Shown here: piece by piece, positions 19,927 to 28,189 of the stretch | Position numbering within the stretch: position 1 is the stretch's first letter | How the letters are laid out: each line of letters begins with the position of its first letter | Source of the DNA: Serratia marcescens subsp. marcescens ATCC 13880 | GTDB taxonomy: Bacteria; Pseudomonadota; Gammaproteobacteria; Enterobacterales; Enterobacteriaceae | Direction: 5' to 3' | Assembly (NCBI RefSeq): GCF_017299535.1 | Contig: NZ_CP071238.1 | Span: 1,116,001 to 1,180,000, forward strand | Length of the DNA: 64,000 bases | Program-made: the position numbers and the translations under genes | The notes under the pieces: generated by a model | Database searches by the model: none | What the model saw: the letters and a program-made list of their open reading frames with translations, nothing else | Told to the model about the DNA's origin: nothing

Positions 19927-21618
19927 TCAGATCGGGCAGCCGCCCATTTTTTCTTCTTCGCTCAGGGTGTCCAACTGCAGGATGTTCAGCATGCTGTTGG
20001 CGATCTCCCGTTCGCCCATGACCACCTGATTGGCGCCGCGATCGGTGATGTAGGCCACTTCATCGTCGTAGTGGGCGCGGGCGATGATCTCGATATTCGG
20101 CCGCTTGGCGCGCGCCGAGGCGACGATCTCGCCGGCCTCGTAGCCATTCGGAATGGTCAACAGCAGCCAGCGCGCGCAGTCGAGCCGCGCCAGATCCATC
20201 ACTTCCGGATTGGCGGCGTTGCCCAGCACCGTCTTGATACCCTGTTCGCGCAGCGCTTCCACCCGCGGGCGGGAATTCTCGATCACCACCAGCGGAATGC
20301 CCGCCTCGGCCAGTTTGCCGCCCAGCAGGCTGCCGACGCGGCCGTAGCCGACCACCAGCGCGTGATTGCACATATCCACCGGGATCTGTTTCTCTTCTTC
20401 CACCGCCTCTTCGAGGATTTGCTCTTCGATGGTTTCGGTTTTGGCCAGATAGCGTTCCAGTAGGGTGAACAACAGCGGGTTGAGCATGATGGACAGGATG
20501 GCGCCGGCCAGCACCAGATTGCGGCCATGCTCCGACATCATGCCGAGCGCGATGCCGAGGCCCGCCAGAATAAAGGCGAACTCGCCGATCTGCGCCAGGC
20601 TGGCGGAAATGGTCAGCGCGGTGCGCTTGGAGTGACCGAACATTTTCACCAGCAGGAACGCGGCGGCGGATTTGCCGAACACGATGATCGCCAGCGTCGC
20701 CAGCACCGCCAGCGGTTCGTTAATCACGATCATCGGATCGAACAGCATGCCGACCGAGACGAAGAACAGCACCGCGAACGCATCGCGCAGCGGCAGGGTG
20801 TCGTGCGCCGCGCGGTGGCTCAGTTCGGACTCGTTCAGCACCATGCCGGCAAAGAAGGCGCCCAGCGCGAAGGAGACGTCGAACAGCTTCACCGCGCCGT
20901 AGGCGATGCCGAGCGCCAGCGCCAATACCGCCAGGGTGAACAGCTCGCGCGAGCCGGTGCTGGCGGTTTTCGACAGGATCCATGGCACCAGGCGGCGGCC
21001 GACCACGATCATCAGCGCGATGAAGGCGATGACTTTACCGATGGTCAGCGCCAGCTCCATCAGCAGCTGGCTGCTGCTGGCGTTGTCGTTGCCCAGCATA
21101 TTGCCGAAGGCCGGCAGCAATACCAGCGTCAGCACCATCGCCAAATCTTCGACGATCAGCCAGCCGATGGCGATTTGCCCGCGCTGGCTGTCGATCAGTT
21201 GCCGTTCCTCCAGGGCGCGCAGCAGCACCACGGTGCTGGCGGTGGAGAGGCAGAGGCCGAACACCAGACCGGAGATCAGATCCCAGCCGAGCAGCTTGGA
21301 CAGCCCCATGCCGAGCAGGGTAGCGACGGCTATCTGCGCCACGGCGCCGGGAATGGCGATAGATTTTACTGCGAGGAGGTCTTTCAAAGAGAAGTGCAGG
21401 CCAACACCGAACATCAACAGGATAACGCCGATTTCCGCCAGTTCCGGCGCCAGTGAGGTGTCGGCGACGAAACCGGGGGTGAACGGGCCGGCGAGCACCC
21501 CTGCGGCCAGATACCCCACCAGAGGGGAGATGCGCAGGCGGTTCGCCAGCATGCCGAGGAGGAAGGCGAGTACTAACCCTCCGACGATGGTGGTGATGAG
21601 CGGTGTTGAATTATGCAT
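19927..21618 (-). CDS. ybaL: YbaL, CPA2-family cation:proton antiporter with RCK_N domain
   Basis: 563 residues (E. coli 558). It has about 12 membrane segments of the Na+/H+ exchanger type, with LVGYLAAGVLAGPFTPGF early and the ALGAFFAGMVLNESE region. A cytosolic RCK/TrkA-N Rossmann domain follows from about residue 417 (ALVVGYGRVGSLLGGKLAEA). It resembles the glutathione-gated KefB/KefC efflux systems, but its physiological ion and gating are not established. It lies convergent to gsk. Confidence 0.94.
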   Translation of the reverse strand: MHNSTPLITTIVGGLVLAFLLGMLANRLRISPLVGYLAAGVLAGPFTPGFVADTSLAPELAEIGVILLMFGVGLHFSLKDLLAVKSIAIPGAVAQIAVATLLGMGLSKLLGWDLISGLVFGLCLSTASTVVLLRALEERQLIDSQRGQIAIGWLIVEDLAMVLTLVLLPAFGNMLGNDNASSSQLLMELALTIGKVIAFIALMIVVGRRLVPWILSKTASTGSRELFTLAVLALALGIAYGAVKLFDVSFALGAFFAGMVLNESELSHRAAHDTLPLRDAFAVLFFVSVGMLFDPMIVINEPLAVLATLAIIVFGKSAAAFLLVKMFGHSKRTALTISASLAQIGEFAFILAGLGIALGMMSEHGRNLVLAGAILSIMLNPLLFTLLERYLAKTETIEEQILEEAVEEEKQIPVDMCNHALVVGYGRVGSLLGGKLAEAGIPLVVIENSRPRVEALREQGIKTVLGNAANPEVMDLARLDCARWLLLTIPNGYEAGEIVASARAKRPNIEIIARAHYDDEVAYITDRGANQVVMGEREIANSMLNILQLDTLSEEEKMGGCPI

Positions 21619-21823
21619 CCATACTCCTTCTGGCTATGCATCGCGGCACGGGAGAATCGCAACAAAGTTACGAAAAGATACATTTAGTTTATTGCATTTG
21701 TTCGCGGCTTGCTTGGCTAATTTGGCCTTTTCTGTAAAAAAACAGAGGATCTCACTTAAGGCGCGGCAATGAGGGGGTTTTGGACCAGATAAACCAAATA
21801 ACATTGATTTATCCGTAGGATAA

Positions 21824-21851
21824 CCCGGATGAATAAATAATTTCATCCGGG
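21824..21851. repeat. Hairpin in the fsr-ybaL gap
   Basis: Perfect 10-base stem CCCGGATGAA/TTCATCCGGG with an AT loop, 13 bases beyond the fsr stop in its direction of transcription. No T run follows, so it may protect the fsr mRNA end or act as a weak terminator. The rest of the 245-base gap shows nothing else definite. Confidence 0.55.
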
Positions 21852-21863
21852 CGCTTCGCGGGG

Positions 21864-23084
21864 TTATTGCGGTTTATGCTCCATATTGGGCAGTAATGCG
21901 GTGATAATGCCGATCAGCGGCAGGAAAGCACAGATTTGGTAGACCAGTTCGATACTGGTCAAATCGGCGACATAACCAAGAACTGCCGCACCTAACCCGC
22001 CCATACCGAAAGCAAAACCGAAGAATAAGCCGGAAACCATGCCCACTTTACCGGGGATCAGCTCCTGAGCGTAGACCAGAATGGCGGAGAACGCCGAGGC
22101 GAGAATAACCCCGATGATCACCGTTAAAATGCCGGTCCAATAGAGGGATGCATAGGGTAAAACAAGGGTAAACGGCGCAGCCCCGAGAATAGAGCCCCAA
22201 ATCACGTATTTACGTCCTATCTTGTCGCCAATAGGCCCGCCGATAATGGTGCCAGCCGCTACCGCGAACAAGAAAGCGAACAGGTGAATTTGGGCATTTT
22301 GCACCGAAACGCCGAACTTATGTATCAGATAAAAGGTGTAATAGCTGCTGATGCTGGCCAGATAGAAGTATTTGGAGAAAATCAGCACCGGCAGGATGCC
22401 CAGCGAGTAGGCGACGGTACGTTTTGGCAGCGGTTTCAGCAGCGACGGGCTTTTCGGCTGCCCTTTAGTTGCCCGATGCTGATGTTGATACCACTTGCTG
22501 ACCTGCAGCAACACCACGATCGCCAGCAGCGCCGCCAGCGAGAACCAGGCGACGTTGCCCTTGCCGTAAGGCGCGATGATCAGCGCCGCCAGCAGCGGGC
22601 CGAGCGAGCTGCCGAAGTTGCCGCCGACCTGGAACAGCGACTGCGCCAGGCCGTGCCGCCCGCCGGAGGCCATGCGCGCCACGCGCGAGGATTCCGGGTG
22701 GAAGACCGATGAGCCGGTGCCCACCAGCGCCGCCGCCAGCAGCACCAGCGGGAAGGTGCTCGCCACCGACAGCAGCAGCAGACCGGACAGGGTAAAGCCC
22801 ATGCCGATCGGCAGCGAGTAAGGCTGCGGGTGTTTATCGGTGTAATACCCGATCAATGGTTGCAGCAGCGAGGCCGTTAGCTGATAGGTCAGGGTAATCA
22901 TGCCGATCTGCACGAAGCTGAGGTGGAAATCGGCTTGCAGGATCGGGTAAATCGCCAGGATCAGCGACTGGATCATATCGTTGAGCAGGTGAGACACGCT
23001 GATGGCGCCAAGGATGGAGAAGGCGGTTCCCTTCACCGCACTGCCCTTGGCGGGCGGCATCGCGCTTTGGCTACTGTCGGTCAT
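21864..23084 (-). CDS. fsr: Fsr, fosmidomycin-resistance MFS transporter
   Basis: 406-residue major-facilitator exporter (same length as E. coli Fsr) with 12 hydrophobic segments. Diagnostic sequences include ILGAISVSHLLNDMIQSLIL near the N-terminus and GQIGMITL-like FVQIGMITLTYQL. The ATG at 23084 is chosen because it matches the family N-terminus; a 20-residue longer frame begins at 23144. It confers fosmidomycin efflux in E. coli when overexpressed. Confidence 0.95.
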   Translation of the reverse strand: MTDSSQSAMPPAKGSAVKGTAFSILGAISVSHLLNDMIQSLILAIYPILQADFHLSFVQIGMITLTYQLTASLLQPLIGYYTDKHPQPYSLPIGMGFTLSGLLLLSVASTFPLVLLAAALVGTGSSVFHPESSRVARMASGGRHGLAQSLFQVGGNFGSSLGPLLAALIIAPYGKGNVAWFSLAALLAIVVLLQVSKWYQHQHRATKGQPKSPSLLKPLPKRTVAYSLGILPVLIFSKYFYLASISSYYTFYLIHKFGVSVQNAQIHLFAFLFAVAAGTIIGGPIGDKIGRKYVIWGSILGAAPFTLVLPYASLYWTGILTVIIGVILASAFSAILVYAQELIPGKVGMVSGLFFGFAFGMGGLGAAVLGYVADLTSIELVYQICAFLPLIGIITALLPNMEHKPQ

Positions 23085-23262
23085 ATTATTATTAGCCTGA
23101 TAAGTTGTTGAGCACAGAGATGACATCTTAGGCAGGACGTTCAATTTTTACCATATCTGAAATAATCAGACTCACATCGCAAAAATTTGAAATCAGCTGT
23201 CATTAATTCGCGCTACAATTTCGGCCTCATCATAAAAGCCATTTAATACACGGAGATCCGCC

Positions 23263-24915
23263 ATGCGTTTTTCGCTGAAAACCACCGCATGCGCGTTGGC
23301 CGTTTCCCTGACGTTGCTGTCGGGGGCCGCCAGTGCCTGGGAAAAGGATAAGACCTACGCCATTACCATTCTGCACACCAACGATCATCACGGTCACTTC
23401 TGGCAGAACGATCACGGTGAATATGGCCTGGGCGCGCAGAAAACGCTGGTGGACGGCATTCGTCAGGAAGTGGCGGCGCAGGGCGGCAGCCTGCTGTTGT
23501 TGTCCGGCGGCGATATCAATACCGGCGTGCCGGAATCGGATCTGCAGGACGCCGAGCCGGACTTCCGCGGCATGAACCTGGTGGGTTACGACGCGATGGC
23601 GATCGGCAACCACGAATTCGACAACCCGCTGAGCGTGCTGCGCCAGCAGGAGAAGTGGGCGACCTTCCCGCTGCTGTCCGCCAATATCTATCAGAAAAGC
23701 ACCGGCCAGCGCCTGTTCAAGCCTTACGCCTTGTTCGACAAGCAGGGCATCAAGATTGCCGTGATCGGCCTGACGACCGACGACACCGCCAAGATCGGCA
23801 ACCCGGAGTACTTCACCGACATGGAATTCCGCGTGCCGGCGCAGGAAGCGAAGCAGGTGGTGGAGCAACTGCGTAAGGACGAGAAGCCGGACGTGATTAT
23901 CGCCGCTACCCACATGGGGCACTATGACAACGGCGAACACGGCTCGAACGCGCCGGGCGACGTGGAGATGGCGCGCAGCCTGCCGGCCGGATATCTCGAC
24001 ATGATCGTCGGCGGCCACTCGCAGGATCCGGTGTGCATGGCCGGCGACAACCGCAAACAGGCGGATTATGTGCCGGGCACGCCGTGCTCGCCGGATCGCC
24101 AGAACGGCACCTGGATCGTGCAGGCGCACGAGTGGGGCAAATACGTGGGGCGCGCCGATTTCGAATTCCGCAACGGCGAGCTGAAGCTGGTGCATTATCA
24201 GCTGATCCCGGTGAACCTGAAGAAGAAAGTGGAGAAAGCGGACGGCACCAGCGAGCGGGTGTACTACACCCAGCAGATTGCGGAAGATCCGACCATGATG
24301 AAGCTGCTGACGCCATTCCAGGATAAGGGCAAGGCGCAGTTGGAAGTGAAGATCGGCAGCGTCAACGGCAAGCTTGAAGGCGACCGCAGCAAGGTGCGCT
24401 TCGTGCAGACCAACCTGGCGCGGGTGATGCTGGCCGCGCAGAGGGAGCGCGCCGACGCCGATTTCGCCGTGATGAGCGGCGGCGGGGTGCGCGATTCGAT
24501 TGAAAGCGGCGATATCACCTACAAAAATGTGCTCAAGGTGCAGCCGTTCGGCAACACCCTGGTGCATGTCGATATGAAAGGCCGCGAGGTTGAGCAGTAC
24601 CTGGCGGTGGTGGCCAACATGAAGCCGGATTCCGGCGCCTACGCCCAGTTCGCCAACGTCAGCCTGGTGGCGGACGGCAAGGGCGTCAGCGAGGTGAAGA
24701 TCAATGGCCAGCCGCTGCAGGCGGATAAAACTTACCGCATGGCGACGCTGAACTTCAACGCGCTGGGCGGCGACGGCTATCCGAAGCTGGACGGGCTGCC
24801 GAGCTACGTCAACACCGGCTTTATCGACGCCGAGGTGCTGAAGCAATACATCGAGAAACACTCGCCGCTGGATGCGGCGGCTTACGAACCGAAGGGCGAA
24901 ATCGTTTATCGCTAA
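23263..24915 (+). CDS. ushA: UshA, periplasmic UDP-sugar hydrolase / 5'-nucleotidase
   Basis: 550 residues, as in E. coli. It has a Sec signal peptide cleaved after AASA at about residue 25. The metallophosphatase motifs are TILHTNDHHGHF, GNHEFD and GGHSQDP. A C-terminal substrate-binding domain contains GGGVRDSIESG. It degrades extracellular nucleotides and UDP-sugars for salvage. GGAG lies before the start. Confidence 0.98.
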   Translation: MRFSLKTTACALAVSLTLLSGAASAWEKDKTYAITILHTNDHHGHFWQNDHGEYGLGAQKTLVDGIRQEVAAQGGSLLLLSGGDINTGVPESDLQDAEPDFRGMNLVGYDAMAIGNHEFDNPLSVLRQQEKWATFPLLSANIYQKSTGQRLFKPYALFDKQGIKIAVIGLTTDDTAKIGNPEYFTDMEFRVPAQEAKQVVEQLRKDEKPDVIIAATHMGHYDNGEHGSNAPGDVEMARSLPAGYLDMIVGGHSQDPVCMAGDNRKQADYVPGTPCSPDRQNGTWIVQAHEWGKYVGRADFEFRNGELKLVHYQLIPVNLKKKVEKADGTSERVYYTQQIAEDPTMMKLLTPFQDKGKAQLEVKIGSVNGKLEGDRSKVRFVQTNLARVMLAAQRERADADFAVMSGGGVRDSIESGDITYKNVLKVQPFGNTLVHVDMKGREVEQYLAVVANMKPDSGAYAQFANVSLVADGKGVSEVKINGQPLQADKTYRMATLNFNALGGDGYPKLDGLPSYVNTGFIDAEVLKQYIEKHSPLDAAAYEPKGEIVYR

Positions 24916-24926
24916 TCGCCACCGCC

Positions 24927-24959
24927 GCGGCCTGCCCCCATGGGCGGGCCGCCTGTTTT
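24927..24959 (+). terminator. Terminator-like hairpin after ushA
   Basis: GC stem GCGGCC-T-GCCC paired with GGGC-G-GGCCGC, loop CCAT, followed by CTGTTTT. The T run is short, so termination may be partial. Confidence 0.6.
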
Positions 24960-25064
24960 CCCGCCGAAAACCCCGCCTCAAACGCACGCAAAAGTCGCCG
25001 CCGCCGTCTTCCAATGATAGCCTGAGCGACAATTTGGTTTTGATAACGCAAACAGGAAGATGAC

Positions 25065-26531
25065 ATGTTGAAAACCGCAGGCTGGCTGCTGCCCGCCATC
25101 GTGGCGCTGGCGGGGTGTTCGTCATCCGGCCCACGTCACGAACAAACCCTCAGCCAGGCGCTGGCGGCCATCGGCCAGGACAAGGCGTTGGCCGGGGCGT
25201 CGAGCGGCGTGATGGTGCGCGACGCCAACAGCGGCAAGGTGCTGTATCAGGCGCACGCGGATCAGCGTTTGGCGCCGGCTTCCAACATGAAGATGTTCAC
25301 CTCTCTGGCGGCGTTCGGCGTGCTGGGGGCCGATTACCGCTTTGAAACCCGGCTGCTGACCGCCGGTAAACAGCGCGGCGACACCTTGCAAGGGGATCTC
25401 TATCTGCAGGGCAGCGGCGATCCGACGCTGCATCCGGACGATCTCGACACCTTCGCCGCGGCGCTGGCGCAGCGCGGCGTCCGTCATATACAGGGGCGGT
25501 TGTTGCTGGATGCCGGCGCCTTCGATCAGACGCCATTCGGCGCCGGCTGGAGCTGGGACGATGAACCTTTCGCCTTCGCTGCGCCGATCTCGGCGCTGAA
25601 CTACGCCTTTACTCCCGGCGGCGATATCAACGTGGTGCAGGTGGCGGTGCGGCCGGGCGCCCGCGCCGGCGTGCCGGGACGGGCGAGCTTCTATCCCGCC
25701 AATGACGCGGTGACGCTCGTCAACCGCACCACCACCGGCAGTGACACCGCGCTGACGTATGAGCGCCGGCCGGGCAGCAACCGGATCGTGGTCAGCGGCA
25801 CCATCGCCGCGCAGGCGGAGGCCAGCTCGCGATTGATTACCGTCGATCAACCGTCCCTCGTCGTCGGCGCCTTATTGCAACATGCCCTGCGCGCGCACGG
25901 CATCACCCTGCGCGGCAAGGTTGACGAGGGCGTGACGCCGGCCGGTGCACAGCTGCTGGCGGAAAAAACCTCGCCGCCGCTCTCCCGCCTGGTCGTCACC
26001 TTCCTGAAAGTCTCCAATAACGGCTACGGCGAGATATTGACCAAGGCGATGGGCCGCAAGACGCAGGGTAAAGGGGATTGGGCCGCCGGCCTTCAGGCGA
26101 TAAACGGATTTGTGCAAAGCCAGGGCGTCGCGGCCGACGCCTATCGCCAGGTGGACGGTTCAGGGCTGTCGCGCATGAACCAGATCACGCCGCAACAGCT
26201 GACGACGCTGCTGCTGGCGGCCAGAAAACAGCCGTGGTTCGCCGACTGGTATCACGCCTTGCCCGTTGCGGGCGAGCCAGGATTGCTGGTGGGCGGCACG
26301 CTGCGTAACCGCATGGTGAACAGCGCGGCGGCAGGGCGCGCCCACGCCAAGAGCGGTTCCATGACCGGCGTATCGTCGCTCAGCGGCTATGTCGATTCGG
26401 CGACCGGTCGGCCGCTGGCATTCGCCATCATCAGCAATAACTATTTGGTGCCCGGCGCGCAGGTGAAGGCGCTAGAGGACCGCCTGGTGGAAACGCTGGC
26501 GGCCTGTGACGCCACGGTGGCGTGCCGCTGA
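25065..26531 (+). CDS. D-alanyl-D-alanine carboxypeptidase/endopeptidase, S13 family lipoprotein (PBP4-like)
   Basis: 488-residue penicillin-binding protein of family S13. The active-site motifs are SNMK (Ser73-Lys76), SNN (317-319) and KSG (429-431). The long insert between the first two motifs is typical of PBP4/DacB. The N-terminus is a lipoprotein signal with lipobox LAGC (Cys18), so it should be membrane-anchored in the periplasm, unlike soluble E. coli PBP4. It would trim or cleave peptidoglycan peptide bridges. It lies between ushA and ybaK, where E. coli has no such gene. Family is secure, physiological role not. Confidence 0.9.
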   Translation: MLKTAGWLLPAIVALAGCSSSGPRHEQTLSQALAAIGQDKALAGASSGVMVRDANSGKVLYQAHADQRLAPASNMKMFTSLAAFGVLGADYRFETRLLTAGKQRGDTLQGDLYLQGSGDPTLHPDDLDTFAAALAQRGVRHIQGRLLLDAGAFDQTPFGAGWSWDDEPFAFAAPISALNYAFTPGGDINVVQVAVRPGARAGVPGRASFYPANDAVTLVNRTTTGSDTALTYERRPGSNRIVVSGTIAAQAEASSRLITVDQPSLVVGALLQHALRAHGITLRGKVDEGVTPAGAQLLAEKTSPPLSRLVVTFLKVSNNGYGEILTKAMGRKTQGKGDWAAGLQAINGFVQSQGVAADAYRQVDGSGLSRMNQITPQQLTTLLLAARKQPWFADWYHALPVAGEPGLLVGGTLRNRMVNSAAAGRAHAKSGSMTGVSSLSGYVDSATGRPLAFAIISNNYLVPGAQVKALEDRLVETLAACDATVACR

Positions 26532-26541
26532 GCGCGCGGCG

Positions 26542-27021
26542 TCAGTCGCGTTTGGCGATGTCGGCGAAGCTGCCGGCCAGCAGGCGGCACAGATCGGCGG
26601 CGGCCAACTCGATGTCCAGCCCGCGTTTGCCGCCGGAAACGTAAATGGTGGCGAACGCTTGCGCCGGGCTGTCGATCACCGTCGGCAGCCGTTTTTTCTG
26701 CCCCAGCGGGCTGATGCCGCCCACCAGATAGCCGGTGACGCGCTGCGCCAGCTGCGGATCGGCCATCTCGGCCTTTTTGGCGCCGAGGGCGCGGGCAACT
26801 TTTTTCAGATCCAACTGGGTTGCGACCGGCGTGACCGCCACCGCCAGGTGTTTGGCGTCGCCGTTCAGCGCCACCAGCAAGGTTTTGTAAACCCGATCGG
26901 CATCCAGTCCCAGCTTTCTCACCGCTTCGTCACCGAAGTTGGTTTCGTCACTGTCGTGGTGATAAGGATGAAGGGTGAAGGCGACCTTTTGTTTCTCAAG
27001 CAGAACGACTGCGGGCGTCAT
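26542..27021 (-). CDS. ybaK: YbaK, Cys-tRNA(Pro)/Cys-tRNA(Cys) deacylase
   Basis: 159-residue editing protein (E. coli 159) of the YbaK/ProX fold, which hydrolyses Cys mischarged on tRNA-Pro in trans. Conserved elements are the catalytic lysine region VYKTLLVAL, then [18 protein letters not shown] and the glycine-rich [11 protein letters not shown]. It is convergent with the S13 gene, with a 10-base gap. Confidence 0.96.
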   Translation of the reverse strand: MTPAVVLLEKQKVAFTLHPYHHDSDETNFGDEAVRKLGLDADRVYKTLLVALNGDAKHLAVAVTPVATQLDLKKVARALGAKKAEMADPQLAQRVTGYLVGGISPLGQKKRLPTVIDSPAQAFATIYVSGGKRGLDIELAAADLCRLLAGSFADIAKRD

Positions 27022-27174
27022 GATGTGTTGTCCAAAATGTCCCCAGCGGGGAAAGGGTGATAACCAGCCTTAAAAATACAAAAATCCAACCTGCCCGGCA
27101 ACCTGAGCGGCTGTTACATAAAGCGGGTTGCCAAGATATTCACCGGGTTGCTACCCTGTTTACTGTAACCGTTA

Positions 27175-27251
27175 ACACGGTTGCTATGCGTATAACTAGA
27201 ATACAAGAAATTCCTCTTTGACTGGCCAATAGCGATATTGGCCACTTTTTT
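27175..27251 (+). ncRNA. chiX: ChiX (SroB/MicM) small RNA
   Basis: An Hfq-binding sRNA lies in its conserved position between ybaK and ybaP. The seed GAAATTCCTCTTTGAC is the same as in E. coli ChiX. It is followed by the terminator stem TGGCCAATA/TATTGGCCA (27223-27231 and 27236-27244) and six T. The 5' end is estimated from the ACACGG at 27175, which parallels the E. coli start ACACCG; a weak promoter (TTCACC, TACTGT) lies upstream. ChiX silences chitoporin (chiP) mRNA and is itself titrated by chitobiose-operon mRNA. In S. marcescens it is reported to affect chitinase production. Confidence 0.92.
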
Positions 27252-28056
27252 ACCCCTGCGGCTGCAGCATCGCCGGCAGGTTATCCTCGCCATACAGGTG
27301 CAATGCGCCAACCGCCACCACATAGTCTCCGGCCGGCAGCGCCTCCAGCTGACGCCGCCAGTCGCGATTGCGCTGATGCATCAGCACGTCGTAAAGTCCG
27401 GCGCTGAAGGTGGCCGGCAGCGTGTCCAGCGTGCCGCGCGGTTTGGCGTCCAGCCACCAGCTCACCATGGTTTGCAGCAGCCGCGCGTTGGTATGCCAGT
27501 GCTCCAGCGTATCGCGCAGCAACGCGATGCCGCCTTCCGGCAGCTGTTCCAGCAGCGCCAACTGCTGCTGCGCCCCCTCGAGTTCGATCACCGGTTTGTC
27601 CTGCGCTCTGGCGGCCTGCAGCAGCTGATAATCTACGCCGTACTCTGCGCGCAGCCCCAGACGCTGAGCCTGCCGCGCCTGCATCATCAGCGCCACCTGC
27701 CAGCCGGGCAGGGTGGCGAAGGCGTGCGGATCGGCGCCCAGTTCGTGGCACAGCGCCAGCAGCTGTTGATATTCTTCGGCGGACAGGCGCTGTTCCAGCT
27801 CGGGCTGTTGCTCTGCGTGGTCGAAAGGGGAGGCGGCGCCGGTGATATCGGCTTCGACGATCAGCGCGTCGGCCTGTTGCAGCCGGGCGGCCAGCCGGGG
27901 CGGCAGCGGCGACATATCGACGGTGCCCATATGGATGCTGCCCACCAGATGGAGCCGACGCTCGCCCGGCAGAGTGATGTCCAGCGCCGGATAAGCGTAA
28001 CTTTTGGGCGAGATCAGGCCGAGAAAGGCGGCGAGGCGGCGTAACAGTTGACCCAT
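27250..28056 (-). CDS. ybaP: YbaP, TraB/GumN-family protein
   Basis: 268 residues (E. coli 264) of the TraB/GumN (Tiki-like) family. Typical motifs are LVGSIHMGTVDMSPLP near the start with the GxxH signature, and the C-terminal VVAVGALHLYGEDNLP. The family fold is a probable metal-dependent protease, but no activity is shown for YbaP. The ATG at 28056 is chosen because AGGAG precedes it and it matches the family N-terminus; a longer frame begins at 28173. Its stop codon overlaps the T run of the convergent ChiX gene. Confidence 0.93.
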   Translation of the reverse strand: MGQLLRRLAAFLGLISPKSYAYPALDITLPGERRLHLVGSIHMGTVDMSPLPPRLAARLQQADALIVEADITGAASPFDHAEQQPELEQRLSAEEYQQLLALCHELGADPHAFATLPGWQVALMMQARQAQRLGLRAEYGVDYQLLQAARAQDKPVIELEGAQQQLALLEQLPEGGIALLRDTLEHWHTNARLLQTMVSWWLDAKPRGTLDTLPATFSAGLYDVLMHQRNRDWRRQLEALPAGDYVVAVGALHLYGEDNLPAMLQPQG

Positions 28057-28189
28057 ACGGCGTGGCTCCTGAATAACGGGTGCGCGTTTCAGCATGAAAG
28101 GCGAGGGGAAATCGTCATTCATGCTAAACGCTATCCGCCGCGCAGGAAAGCCCGGAAAACGGCGGGGCGCCATGACGGCGCCCCGGCGA

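Noticed and set aside
23230..25134. 634-codon minus-strand frame opposite ushA
   Set aside because: Composition typical of an antisense shadow; ushA on the plus strand is full length with all motifs.
27120..27190. Three GGTTGC words as possible regulator repeats
   Set aside because: Spacing is uneven and the last one lies in the ChiX 5' end; no known operator fits.
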